DNA of 64,000 nucleotides from Thysanoteuthis rhombus (taxonomy: Eukaryota; Mollusca; Cephalopoda; Oegopsida; Thysanoteuthidae), in the NCBI GenBank assembly GCA_963457665.1, contig OY735219.1, positions 24,142,685-24,206,684 of the forward strand. The letters run 5' to 3'. A program made the position numbers and the translations under genes. The stretch's first letter is position 1. Every line of letters begins with the position of its first letter. The notes beneath the pieces are model-generated. The model ran no database searches, was not told the DNA's origin, and saw only the letters and a program-made list of their open reading frames with translations. Of this stretch, positions 49,792-61,752 are shown one piece after another.

Positions 49792-50794
49792 CAAGTTACA
49801 GCATTATGTATTGAATAGCCAGTAATTGGATCTGAATATACATGTGAGACATGAAATCATTCTCTAGTAACAATGGCCTTAAGTTGTCTGAAGGTCATTA
49901 TATTCTAAAATTGTTGTAAGTAAGCAATAAGGATTAAAAAATACAGGAGCCTCTGATGAGATTTTTGCTTTTTCATAATTATTTTTCAGCTATGAGGTTA
50001 GCGAGTTCCTCAAATATTGAGATTAAATCTCTACAATTCTTTTTAAATCTGGTGTAATTTTTTTTTTAAAAATCAAATAACAGTGGCATTCTTATGATTT
50101 GCAGAAAATCAATTGATAGAGTTGATAATCATTATGAAACATTGCTTTTGAATTGTATTTTGAAACAGAAAAATCCACTAATTTTAGAAAATTTAATGGT
50201 TTTGAAAAGTTCATTTGTTGATCTGATGAAAAAATAGTTTCTGGAATTCTATCTTACTTGAAATACTCTCCTATTTCTTTCTCCCCTAAAAATGTCATCA
50301 CAAAAATTTTGGGATGTCCCTTTTCCTCCTTGTCCACTCAGTTGATATAAGCACTTGAAAAACCTTGCATTTTCTAAAACAATAGGAATTATCATATATT
50401 TATGAGTGCCATTGCTATGTTCAAAAAATATTTTAGAGATTAACAAAAGTAATTAGTATTTTACTGTGATTGGAAAAACTTATTTTTGATAGAAAATTAG
50501 ATGTGATGAGAATATCAACTTAAGAGGAAGCAGTGGAAAGTGGTAAAAAAAAGAAATGAAAAGAACAATGAAATGAGTTGACTGTACTCGAAACATTTGC
50601 AGGAAAAGACATTTGTTGAGGTCATTTTTTAATGCAAGGGAGATAACTATAATATCCTTATCTTATACGATTGAAAATACAGTAATACCTTGAATAGTGA
50701 ATTCATCCATACTATTCAAAACCAAATTATGTCATCCACAGATAACTGTTTCATTGTATTACAACTCTTCAGTGTGGCTATAGACTCAATATCC
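49792..50794. other. Non-coding AT-rich stretch
   Basis: No supported gene or repeat. Confidence 0.5.
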
Positions 50795-50885
50795 CTTCCA
50801 GTACCGCTAGGTAGGGTTGAAACCTTTGCTCTGGACCCAGAGGCAGATACCCTACCCTTGCCCTGTGCAGAACTGGGCGGTCAGT
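50795..50885 (-). repeat. Possible tRNA-like SINE fragment (inverted)
   Basis: The minus strand has GGGCAAGGGTAGGGTATCTG (A-box-like region), CCTCTGGGTCCAGAGC (an anticodon-arm-like hairpin) and AAAGGTTTCAACCCTACC (B-box-like). The GC-rich composition stands out from flanks. The A box is weak, so this is tentative. The plus-strand frame covering it is a shadow. Confidence 0.4.
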
Positions 50886-52023
50886 AAATCCGAATTGAGC
50901 GATATATTTACTTACTCATAATTCCCCATCAACCAAAGTACTCCATTTGATAGTTGGGAGGTATGCTGGTGTTTTTCATGTAATATATTTTAGCTTTTAC
51001 TTGATTAAAAAAATAATTATTGTTGAAGTTAGATTATTTAATTTTTATTCTTTATTGCACCTAATTGGATATATCTTCCCTTTTAGTTTGTTGAATGGAA
51101 ACCGTTTTTTTTTTTTTTTTAATGTAGTATATAACTATTTAAATTCGGTTAGCAGTTCGAAAAACATTACTTACATGTGCAGCCTATTACAATAATAGGG
51201 AATTTCAGACACCATTAATGATATTGAAGATGAAATCTCAGTTTAAACTTGAAAAAAGAAAAATCTTATATATTCATGTTTTTTCAATCTGAACCAAAAT
51301 TTAAAAAAAAACTTTACAACAAAAAGTTTACAAGATTCAACTTTGAAACAATTAATATTTTCTGGCTTATCAGGCCATCATCAATGACTTGTTGACAATT
51401 TTTTTTTTCCATTATCTCTTCTGTCAACCAAAATGTGTAAATTGAATAGAAATCAATTGGAATTTTTCCCTAAAAAAACCTAACATTTTGAACTTAATAT
51501 TGATTCCACATTTGATGCTTATAGTACATTTATAAATCAATTTCTGAAAACATTTTTATGCAATCTATTCTGCTCATAGCCAAACTTACAAGCTTTTTGC
51601 ATGATGATGTGTTATGATGTTATACTTAAGTGGAGGAGATGAATATAAGAATAAAAACCATTTACACAAAATAGCTGTTTATATATTCTGTACAATCACA
51701 TGAATAAGACAAAGTAAAGTTGTTTTTTTTGTTTTTTGTTTTTTTTTTTCAAATTTGACAGCTACATATGAAATTATGAGTTTGAAACTTATATTTGTAC
51801 AGTTAATTTCTTGATAAATGCATTGTAGCATACCACCAAAAACATTCAAAATTATTTGCAGTGAATTCTTCTTCAAGCTACTCCTGGAATTAATTTTGTC
51901 ACCTACAAAAATACATTGAGTTCTCAACACTATAACTCTGTTGTTACTGAAAGCTGCTGTTGTAATTTTACCTCTAGACATAAGAGTTGTCATACTGTCA
52001 TAACTTATTATCGAACTATTCAA
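50886..52023. other. Non-coding AT-rich stretch
   Basis: No supported gene. A run of T lies at about 51103-51120. GGCTTATCAGGCCATCATCA near 51364 resembles the CATCATCAGG block of the 30.6-kb MITE, too short to assign. Confidence 0.45.
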
Positions 52024-52315
52024 TCCTTGTCAAGTTCAGCTATAGGGAGGCAGGGATAACAGCTTCTTGCTACTACTGCTTTGGCAGGTAAGGTAATCAT
52101 TGGAGAGTGGTTTACCCAAGTGCTCTCCCATTCTCTCTTCCATTAATCATTATGGCACATTGAAAAGATTTTTTGTCAAGATATCTGGGAACGGGAAAGA
52201 GTGTAAGGAATTTATTTGTGCCTTTCCCAAAAACATTGGGATAAAGTGAACATTCTATGTCAAAATTTAAAGTCTATTTCCTATGTTGGTAACCATTATG
52301 CCACCCACACACCCA
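52024..52315 (-). repeat. tRNA-derived SINE, ~290 bp (inverted)
   Basis: The minus strand begins GGGTGTGTGGGTGGCATAAT; TGGCATAATGGTTACCA (52287-52303) is a good A box. TGTTCACTTTATCCC about 55 bases on is a diverged B box. The body carries AAAGGCACAAATAAATTCCT, GTTCCCAGATATCTTGACAA, AATCTTTTCAATGTGCCATA, CACTCTCCAATGATTACCTT, ending near GAACTTGACAAGGATTG. Distinct texture from the flanks and A-box position at one end fit a full-length SINE of a different family from the 48.6-kb one. Confidence 0.6.
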
Positions 52316-55300
52316 TATAAATTATGTATTGAAATTTTTTGTCAAACTCTTACAATCGGGTTTTGACTCTATTTTTATTTGTAACAACAATGACGTACGC
52401 CTTGATTAAAAATCAGTGTCATCATGCACTAATAACAGTGATACAGTGATGTATTCAATGACTGATGATGAATTCACTCCCACTTCTAAAGCCAACTCAG
52501 GTCAACTTATTTTGCTGAAGTTTGCAAATCCCTTTTGTAGGAACCACTAATAAAGGAGTTTAAATGAGACACATAGTTTTGAAATAATATTGTACGGAGG
52601 AATAAATTCTGCTTTGTTAACTTTTTAGATTTTAATGAAACTAGGGAGTTTGACCTTAGCACAACCAACCTTGTTTTACTCTTTTTTCTATTTCAACTCT
52701 TTTTATAGTTTGTTCTCTATGATCCTTGCAGTTAGTCTAATTGTTGTACAAATATTATAAAAATTTTTGGTTTTCCAAGAGAAAACTTTCAAAAAGTCTT
52801 TATCTATCCATTTGCTTTCTATATAAATTATATTCCTTTAAAAGAGAACTAATAAATGAGGACTGAGGAAAGGAAAATATTTACTTGTCCTGCATGAATT
52901 AAAGTCAATATGGTTACAATCTCACTCTCAGTCTCTCAAAATCCAACAAATGGGAACAGACTATTTTTTTTTCTTCAAAAAAAAAAAAAAGAAAAAAAAA
53001 AATTTTAGAAACTTGTATTGGTAGTGAAAAGATGAGTTGTCTGCCAGTCACCTTAAAATTGCTGGAGAAGTAAAGGGTTAAGTGAATGGAGAAGTCATTT
53101 ACATTTTCATTTCAAATTTTGGTTAGCACGCAACAAAATTTGACTGATTTTTATTCTCTGGTAAGCTTCACTTGCAATTTTCTTTCTTTTGTCATGTCCT
53201 CTGCCTGCAAGAATCATATTTCATAAGATGCTCAAATATTTCACTTAGCCCAACAAAGTTTCATCTAGCACACACATTAGCCACTCTGATACACTATCTA
53301 CTGTACTTGTTTGTTGGCCAAATGTTTGCACATGTGACCACACCCTGCTGCTGCCCTGACTATATATAGTGCTTCATTTCTTCTTCATTTCTATAAGTGT
53401 TAGTTTGCCTCTGCCATTACTAGTAAATCTGAGAAAATAATATTGTATGCTTCACAGAAGTCATGTCTGGTGATTCTTTGATTCAGAATTACTCTTTAAG
53501 ATTTGTTTGACTTCTGGCAAAATCTAGCTATTCACTGAAATGTCACGTGCATGCTTACATGTGATGTTATTTATGACCATGTTATGCTTTTCTTAGTTAG
53601 CAAAAGCTTTTCTCTCAATAGAACATACGGATTTATTTCCCCTTTAGTTCTGTCTTGCAATGTCAATACCACATGATTGATGCAAATCATGATGACTTGT
53701 TATATTACATTGATTGATTACTGTACATGCCGAACCAATTTTATTCAAGAGTGAGGAGTTATAGCATTATTATAGTTTAATTATTTTACTGTTGAAGCTT
53801 TTCCTTTTTTTTAAATTTTTTTTTTATTATTGATGTGTGGTAGAATATTACACTTTGGAGCCTTTATTCTATGATGATATACCATTGAAATCTTTCCAGA
53901 ATCCTTTAAGATATCAAAATTGAGAGACAAAGGAAGGCTGCTATGATTTATTTAATGTTTGCATATTTGAATGCTTTCGCTTTTTAGTTATCAAGCTTTA
54001 CCTTTGACACTCTTCAAGCAGAGATTTATTCAAAGTTTTTTCCCCAAATTCAGTGACAATGTTCTTCAAAGTTTTGAAAGTACTAGACAAAACTTTTGTT
54101 AGTATAATGACTAATCAAATCAAATCTTAACATTATCTCCGTAAATTATATTGCCTTAATAGAATAAATTTAGTACAATATAGGAAAAGATTAGTAAAAT
54201 TCCATAATGTCATTTCGAGAAATCCATTGATAGAATGGAAAACTAAATGGAAAAAAAATGTGATGTCAATAGCTTAAGTACAGTTACCTCCTGCCATTCA
54301 TAGGTTTTCCATTTGTGGTTTCAATAATTTGCTGTTCAGTCTTGAATAATTTAATCGGAATATTTTTGGTCAATTTGCAAGGTACAACAACAACAAAAAA
54401 AAATACATACTTTATACTGTATGGCATATTTTCTGTGCAAAAAGTTCAGGAATCATCGTAATAATCTTTGTGTCATTAATAATAGGAAGAGAGGTTTTTA
54501 AAAATTATCAACTATAAATTATTTGTTCACCATATAAACCTGATTGAGAACATTTACTAAACTTGTTCAATGTTAACACTTGTAAACTGGTTAGCAACTC
54601 TTACAAGACTATTTCTATGGTCTTTTGAGGCATATTGCAATAATCAGATATCTTCTTTGAAAGTTTAATTTTGATTATAATTCCAAGAAAATAGCATTAA
54701 GTTAGTTGTATATAAAAAGAATACTTTAATATACTTAGAGGATTTCTGAGCAGATTAAGGCTGTGTTAACATTTTCAACTAAAAAGAAATATCAGTTCCT
54801 CCATAGATGATCTATCTCCAGAAAAAGTAGAGCTCTAAAATTTTTACTCTATTCATTTAGCCATTTGTATATTTACAATTTGGAAATGGTGAAGTGTTTG
54901 TTTATCAGAAGGTTTATGGTACAAGATTTATAGATTTTCAGACCAAAGGGGTGAGAGGGGTCAGCCAAATTTACTTGCAGATTTGATGTATTCATAGTCC
55001 CCCTTGTGCCCCATAGCCCTGTGACCGTCAAGGGATAACTTGATTGACAATTGCAGAAATTAGGTTTTCTGTATATTTCAACTGAAGTTGAGCGATGTTG
55101 AGGTAAATTATTGAATCATAAATTGCAGTTTTTGTAAGTATTTGTTTTTCAATGCAAATGTGACAACAACAAATTAGTTTATAGTATTTCAATGCATAAG
55201 TATTCAGAGATTGTTTTCTTCATCTCAGTTCATCTTTTCAAACACTTTTCAGCCATTGTATCTTATGGCCCTCTTCAGGTATAACATGTAATATCTGGGG

Positions 55301-56122
55301 GGAAAGAGTTTCCTATATTAGAACAAATTTTGAACTTTACATGTAAATAGATGGGGGGGGTGCTTACCGTGTTGAAAAAGAACGTTTGGCCTGAAATATC
55401 GAGTTATAGGTTCTAAAGGAAACTATTTTTATCCGTGGTTTCCAGGACAGGTGGGCGAAAATATTTGTAAAAATGTTGGTCTGCCACCTGTCTTATAACA
55501 CAAATAGCGCTATATGGGGGGGGGGATACACATATTTTAATTAAACTGAACATGAAAAAGCACGGATATACTTTTCATCTTCCTTCATTTTAAATGATAA
55601 ACAAGTTTTCATTTGCAGGAAAAAGTATTTTTACTTTTGTAATTCTGATGTATCTATTTTCAGTTGAATTAAATATATCAATTTTCATTTGGAGAATGAG
55701 TTCACATTTATAAATGTTCCATGGTATGAATATGGATCGCTTTCAACATAAGAAGCATCTGTAAGAGGAAATGACGGATGAATACAACGTCATTGTATGC
55801 TTTTAACCCATTTATGCCTGAAGTCAGATTTTTCAACTGATCTTGGTATAATTAGAAGTAAAGAGTAATTGAAAGTGAATCAGCATGGTTATGCAAATTC
55901 TTTTTGCAAAAAATAAATAAATAATTTCATCAGTTTCTTATCTTGAGAGTTCATATGTAATTTGATCTACTTTCTCTCGTAAGTATATTTTCTGGCTGTT
56001 TTTTTTAGGGTGGACTAAATATAAGCTGTTAGGCACATATAGGTTAATATGTAATGATAGACTTAGGAAACCTACATAAACTTATGCACAATTGTACAAA
56101 AACTGATATTGCATAAAATCAA
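52316..56122. other. Long non-coding AT-rich stretch
   Basis: No supported gene. An A run with interruptions lies at 52976-53001, and G runs at 55353-55361 and 55506-55515. The region 55200-55450 (CAGCCATTGTATCTTATGGC, GGCCTGAAATATCGAG) looks like an old repeat that I cannot classify. Confidence 0.5.
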
Positions 56123-56521
56123 AATTGAATAACCATAGCCACCAGAAGTGGCAAAGGGCTCTATCCTCTTTTATATATAAGTGTGTTTGTATGTTCCTTG
56201 CCATACTGTTTTGTCTACTGAGTTGAAAATTGGCATCAGTACTCCACGAGACCCATTCTAAAAAATGTTTTTTCATTATTTGGAAAAAAAGCTATTTGGA
56301 CCTTTTGGGGCCCTTAATTTGACAGGTATAGTTTATTAATAACCCTCTAGATGGTGTGTGTGGGGTTTTTTTTTTTTTGTTTTGTTTTGTTTTTTCCTCC
56401 TCATTTTAGAAGTTTTCCTGTGATGTCATAAATAGAATTTATTCTGACCATATTTGTTCTTCTATAGAATTTTTTTTTTTTTTTTCACGACTTGAAATTT
56501 TTACACTATGGTTATCCAATT
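56123..56521. mobile_element. Non-autonomous TIR element, copy 2, 399 bp
   Basis: The left end AATTGAATAACCATAG (56123-56138) and the reversed right end ATTGGATAACCATAG (56506-56521) are terminal inverted repeats with one mismatch. Interior blocks match copy 1 at 17.7 kb: GGGCTCTATCC, GTGTGTTTGTATGTTCC, TTGAAAATTGGCATCAGTAC, GACCTTTTGGGGCCCTT, GATGTCATAAATAGAATTTA, TTCTTCTATAGAATTT. No open frame. Overlapping short minus frames here are shadows. Confidence 0.82.
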
Positions 56522-56699
56522 ATCGAGTGTGACGGCGTGATATTTTATTTTCTAAATCGGTGCCTAGATGCTTGTATTTAAAATATGAACTGATTGCCAC
56601 ACCTCTACTTATTTCTATTTTAGAAGAGCCTAAACAATATCTTGAGACCTTTTGGCATCTATTCCTGCACCTTCTGCATCTCATCAAATAGATAGTTCT

Positions 56700-57360
56700 C
56701 ACAAATGAAATAGCTCTCTGTATCCTCTTGGCTAAAGATGGTAGAGGCAGCAGTCGCTGTACCAGGCATCATCGTAACCCATCAGGTCTCTGTGGTTTTG
56801 TTTTCATATCCTTGTTAGATGTAAGTGGAGGACTGACAGGTGAAGGTAGGGATCAGGAAGACGGAAAACCAGGAATGCGAAGAAGAGAGGCTGTGCAACA
56901 AGATTCTATCTATCTTGTCAGGAAAGGAAGGGAAAAAGAAAACCGTGCAAAAGAATACAATACACACTTTTGGGGGTATTTCATACAATCAGATAACTTT
57001 ACCACTTTCCCCCAATTCAAATCAAGTAGCAGTTAGTTCCGCAGGAGGCAGGTAGTCGTGGTTCCTAGAAACTTGTAGACTACCATGCATCTATCAGGGT
57101 GTTTGAGGGCGGGGACATACTTGGCTGGTATCAGTAGCAACAAAGTAAGTAGCAACTGAGGGAAGCCTGGCAGCCAATGCTGCTGTTGTTGTTGTCGTCT
57201 ACATCATTGGTGCCGTTTGGACAGACCCTTTTCTTCTCCTTCTCGCTGAATGCAGACGCTTGTGTGACTGTCATTATCCCCAGACACTGAACCCGTATGT
57301 GGAATTTAGTGGCCCGTTTCTAATTTGGCAGCCTCTGCCACAGTTGACATCAATTTTCTA
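56700..57360 (+). promoter_or_regulatory. Putative promoter / 5' UTR region
   Basis: This block is clearly richer in G and C than the rest of the window and has several CpG dinucleotides near 57100-57300. It lies directly upstream of the exon at 57361. It holds a CTG/TTG run (GCTGCTGTTGTTGTTGTCGT at about 57180) and a pyrimidine-rich TTTTCTTCTCCTTCTCGCTG stretch (57230-57249). No TATA box is obvious. The frames at 56728-57036 and 56840-57055 overlap in two frames and have low-complexity Gly/Arg/Glu-rich translations, so I do not call them genes; an upstream exon is possible. The transcription start cannot be placed from sequence alone. Confidence 0.4.
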
Positions 57361-57671
57361 ATGGATCTAACTATGTTTGAGCCATTTTTCCCCAACCGAA
57401 ACAAGATGGGGATTTTTGACGTAAAGAGCAGCAGCATGTTCATGGACTACAAATTCAGAAAGTCGATGAGTTTGCATAACCTGAAGGACTACCAGCTTCA
57501 GTCGAGCTCCTCGTGTTTCATAAGGAGGCGACAAAGCATGGACATTTCCTCTTATCATTGCTCTTCTCAATCCTCCACCTCTTGTGCTGATGGCTTTCCT
57601 TTCTACTACTACCGACGGACACCTGAAGTGAGATCCATGTTCGAATACGGAAATCCAAGTGAAGAAAGTAG
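57361..57671 (+). CDS. Putative first coding exon of an unidentified gene
   Basis: This is the best host-gene candidate. An open frame runs from ATG 57361 for 104 codons to a stop at 57673-57675. Two donor sites fit: AG|GTAAAA after 57671, and GAAA|GTAGGT after 57667; if either is used, the stop is in the intron. The frame is open further upstream (to about 57325) without an ATG. Of the early ATGs, that at 57406 has the strongest context (AAGATGGGG), so translation may begin at residue 16. The product starts MDLTMFEPFFPNRN and is hydrophilic and Ser-rich, with no signal peptide or membrane segment. It has two basophilic-kinase-like sites, FRKSMS (residues 32-37) and RRRQS (55-59), the second fitting the R-R-x-S protein kinase A pattern. 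A Tyr-rich FYYYRRTPEV follows at 81-90. Balanced codon use and GC content contrast with the flanks. I do not recognise the family; a cytosolic, disordered isoform-specific N-terminus is inference. The minus-strand frame at 57367-57708 is its shadow. Confidence 0.6.
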
Positions 57672-59233
57672 GTAAAAATCTCCCTCCTATTTCCCTACTC
57701 CCACTCATACTTTCCCTCTACCTCCTTTCAACCCGGTGGTTTGAAAAGGTCATGAAAACTTTCTCAGCATTAATGATTCCTGCCTCACACAATGTATTGG
57801 AATATTCTGTGTGTATGTGTGTATGTGTGTGTATATATATATATAATCATTTTTTTTTTTTTTTTCATTTAACTTGTACAAACTTATTTCTTTCCTGTTT
57901 GCCTGAAGATCTATTTACTGTGTATGCATTTAAAACATTTTTATGAAAACTAAGGGTCAACCAATACACTGAGAATAAAGTTACCGATATGTGCATATGG
58001 TGAAAAAGAGGCTACGCTACATACTGATGGAAGGAAGTGACACTAATTCTTTTGACAGTTCCAAGTTCTGCCGGGAAATACTACTTACCTGTTTGACATT
58101 TATTGCATTCCCACATGTTTTGATTAATGGATAAATAAAAAGTTATGGTTAATTGTAAATAACACCCAAAATGCTAGGAGTAGCCTTATGAATTGAATTC
58201 CACCCTTCTACAAATATAAGTAACACCTGGACTACAGGTGTATAATTCCATGAAGATGAATTATCATGTTTATTCTAAGTCATGACAGAAGATTTTGTAC
58301 AATCTGTTCGTGACCTCTAAGTAGCAGAAAGGGTGTACTGTAGACAGATGTTTTGAGTTAAGGTACTTCTAAAGTGCACTAACTTGAAGAGTGCCAAAAA
58401 ATGATCCAGGTGATTTGCAACTGAATGATAATGGTGTGGGTTCAACATTTGCACTCATTCCTATCTATGTTACAATGGATGATTTGTTGAGGCAGATAAC
58501 TATTAAATGGTAATTATAAAGTAGTCATCTCAATTCATCTATTCATTTGCAAATCTGTAAAAAAAAAATCCAAGTTTATTCTGGTCTCATCAGATTTCAC
58601 TAATTTTCTCTCAAAGGGTCACAGGGTTCTCTGTTATCTTAGTTGGTAATATCAGTCAATTTTAGCCCCCTGAATTTAATAGTCTGATGGAAATGACAAT
58701 GCCTCTATCATTTATTCGTCTATTTTTTGAGGGAACTGGTTTATCCAATGAATCCTTTTAATTTTTCAATGAATACATCTATTTAATCAAATCAGTGAAA
58801 TTTGCTAATCAATGTTGTAAAAGATTGAATTGAAATTACCTGCAGCCATGCATCGCTCTACAAATGTATGCATGTGTGTATATGTATTGTGTCAGCTGAA
58901 AATAACTGGAATATAAGCCATCTAATGTATTTTTGAAAACCAGGTGAAATATTTGGAGTGACATAAGAATTGCAGAGCTTGCATTCAAAACCTTAACGTC
59001 TCGTTTTGCTTCAAATGTTCTAGAATCAAGATTAAAAAGGAAAATTGCAAGTTTTCAATAAAGAGTGCTCTTGTAGGATTCCAAAAGTAGATTAGAGAAT
59101 TTTTCATTTTTGTAAAGTACAAATCTGTAACCTTGCAAAATATAAAATCTTGGGTCTATTTCGTAACAAACACCCTCACTATCTGTCTACATACATAAGG
59201 ACACACACTGTGTAATACTCGTATGCATGTTTA
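57672..59233 (+). other. Probable intron 1 sequence
   Basis: AT-rich, non-coding sequence following the donor at 57672. It includes a (GTAT/GT)n(AT)n microsatellite (57808-57845) and a run of about 19 T at 57849-57867. No second exon is recognised in the remaining 6 kb, so the first intron would be at least that long if the exon call is right. Confidence 0.4.
57808..57845. repeat. Compound GT/GTAT and AT microsatellite
   Basis: GTGTGTATGTGTGTATGTGT runs into (AT)n and is followed by a T run. It lies about 140 bp downstream of the putative splice donor. Confidence 0.92.
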
Positions 59234-59335
59234 GATGCAATCAAATTTCCAAATGTAATGTCACTCTATTAATACCATCATGTGAGTAGTGTCTTTTGGC
59301 GGTATGCCATGTTAGGGGTGATGAATTAAAAAGGG
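59234..59335 (-). repeat. ~390-bp dispersed repeat, copy E (3' end only)
   Basis: It has AATCAAATTTCCAAATGTAA, TGTCACTC, ATTAATACCATCATGTGA and GGTATGCCATGTTAGGGGTG in the same order as the first 100 bases of copy D (AATCAAATTTTATCCAAATA, AGTCACTCAATAGAAACCAT, GCATGCCATGTTAGGAGTGA). It is a truncated copy in the same orientation, immediately left of copy D. Confidence 0.7.
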
Positions 59336-59384
59336 ATGGGGCATGTATCTATGTACATCCAAGCATGCTTGGGAGTAATCAAAA

Positions 59385-59750
59385 ATCAAATTTTATCCAA
59401 ATATAAAGTCACTCAATAGAAACCATCACCTGACCAGTATGTTTCAGTAGCATGCCATGTTAGGAGTGATATATTTAGAGGTTGGGAAGAGGGATGATTA
59501 ATGGATAAATTACTCCCTTTTGTTGGGCAGTGATCATTAAAAAAGACTGAATTTTTAAAATGAGTGTGATTGCTGCTGAGCATTTAGGGACCATTTTAGC
59601 ATGAACTTGTATTAAAAATTGAACCCCCTACTAAAAATCTACTGGGAGTGAATTTTCCAAAAACCAAAAAATCATTTCTTTTCTAGATATGGGTAGATAT
59701 TTGAATTTTCAGCCCCCTAGCTCCATTTGTGCGGCCAATATGCATGATAG
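59385..59750 (-). repeat. ~390-bp dispersed repeat, copy D
   Basis: Read on the minus strand, the blocks follow the family order: CCTATCATGCATATTGGCCG, CACAAATGGAGCTAGGGGGC, TGAAAATTCAAATATCTACC, TAGATTTTTAGTAGGGGGTT, TTCATGCTAAAATGGTCCCT, AAATGCTCAGCAGCAATCAC, TTTTTAATGATCACTGCCC, TAACATGGCATGCTACTGAA, GATGGTTTCTATTGAGTGAC. It appears to be the most complete copy in the window and is useful for building a consensus. Confidence 0.82.
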
Positions 59751-61752
59751 GCAACTAGCTAGACTTGCTTAAAAACTAAAGTAACCTTTGTTGACATTTT
59801 TAGTCAATAGTTTTTGATATTTTGTGAGCTTATTTTAGTTTGGCATGAGGCCACATAAGAGGAAGAGCAGAATTGTATTCTCCAATCTTGCAAAGACAGA
59901 GAAACCTGCTTGTCCTGGAAAACAGTATTCAAAATCTCTCTTTTTATACCTGGGTGCAAACATTGGTGGTGCTGTTGAGAAATATGTGACTACTTTAGAT
60001 ACCAAGCTATCCCAAAGTGTGTGTGTATCAATAAAGGAAATGGCAAATATGAAGTTTTTCATCTACAAACAAGAATCAAAATGTGAAATGATTTTGATAT
60101 TGTAATTTTTTACCTTGCGTTGCCTGAGGTAGGGGGATCAAAATATATCCACATATGAAAGCGAATGATATTTTATAGAAATTCTGTACAATAAGACAGT
60201 AGAATGATGCACTCTTGGACTGGCCTGTGTAGATCCTTAATTTAATTTTTTTCTCAAAACACAGAAGTCATGTGCTCACTTTTGTCGTTAATAGTTTGCT
60301 TTAACATGCAAACTACTATCGGATTTAGTCAATGCCTATGTATTATAGTCATGTTTGGGATAAGGTTGGGGTTATGGTTTTTGCTCAAAGAAAAAGATGT
60401 CCCATTGTTAGATCAGATTCCTTTTGAAGAAAAATCCTGCAAAACTGGCATAAGCACAGAGAGAATGAGAAATTCAGTCATAGTTTCCTATGATGAACAG
60501 TTAGTAAGCATCCAGTTTAGCATTATAGTTACATGGTAAATAGAAATGCCCCTCTAGAACATTTGAAAATTTTTTTTTCTCAAAACTGACAAATTTTTGG
60601 AAGATCTGAAGGTCTAGTAGATTATAGAGAGGGAAAAAATCAATTTTCACCATCAGAGTTTGAATTTGCAGTCCCTAGGGTGTACCTATTTAGAAGTCCC
60701 ATAAGATGCATACATGCAAGCAAGGTAAATGAAGATTTATTGTCTTTTATAGTAATAAACGTGTGAGAAATTTGTCTTGAGATGATGCTATTCAGCAATA
60801 TTTTAGGAGCTGGACATAAGTTCACTAAAGATAGAAAATGAATTTCCACAAATGCTACTATTTTTAAGTAAATCAGAAAGAGCCCCAGACTAATCATTGG
60901 TCACATTTATCCCCAAACTGCTTCTTCTATTTATTACATTCTGATTTCTACACCTCTTTACCATCAAAAATATCATGGTGTTATCTAATCTGTTCATCTT
61001 TCCACCTGTCAGCTTTTCATAAATGATCTTGATATGTATAGTTTTCTTTTTAGTTGCTTTGCTGATTGAGTATTGTGGTTTCATAACTACTCATATTTTG
61101 TTGGCAACTGGCCGTTTTTAAAGCAGTCTCTTTCTTTTTAACTGTTATTTTAAAGGATGACATATAACATTTACACAGAAAAAAAGCTCTTCTTTCATGT
61201 GTTTTTCTTGATGTCTATTTTACCGACTTATTTACACGTACACTGTACTATTGGAGAGTGAAAACTGATGCTCTGTGTACTTTGTTAGGGTTTTTATACA
61301 ATGCCACTTTGATAACTATTTTTAACACAAGATCTGTGTAAGTGGTTTCAAGCTCATAATTGTATAGCTAATTGGTTACTTTTTTTTTCTTTTCAATTGG
61401 TAACCTATTCGATCTGCAGTTCATTTTCTTTGTAGAAAAAAACCTTAAATTCTAAATTTATCTCTTGAGCCAGGTATCAGGGTCTTTTCAACTTGCTTTG
61501 GCTTTCCCCTTGATGTTCAACCATTGGCTCTGTTTACTGTGTGGGGCAGAAGAGGGATGGGTGGGTATCAAGGTATTTTCTATTCAACTGAATTGAGGCC
61601 AAAATCAAGGGTGATATGTTAGTTATTCTGGTATTGCACTGAGTGTGTGCTTCCACGAATAAGAGTGGCATTAGATGGCCAAGTGAGAGGCTGGAGTTTG
61701 AGTATCACCTCTGTGGTTTTGGAAGTTCATGAATCACAACAATAGTTTACCT
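59751..61752. other. Non-coding stretch
   Basis: Frames at 59845-60105 and 60270-60539 (plus, 86 and 89 codons) are a little more balanced in composition than most but show no recognisable domain. No convincing splice pair joins them to the 57-kb exon. Minus frames at 60640-60897 and 60890-61084 are unsupported. At 61660-61720 GATGGCCAAGTGAGAGG and TGGAGTTTGAGTATCACC hint at a degraded tRNA-like SINE. Confidence 0.4.

Noticed and set aside
56728-57055. Two overlapping plus-strand frames as genes
   Set aside because: They occupy the same GC-richer segment in two frames, with low-complexity charged translations; more likely 5' UTR or promoter.
57367-57708. 113-codon minus-strand open frame opposite the 57-kb exon
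   Set aside because: It overlaps the better-supported plus-strand exon almost completely and lacks splice signals; a shadow frame.
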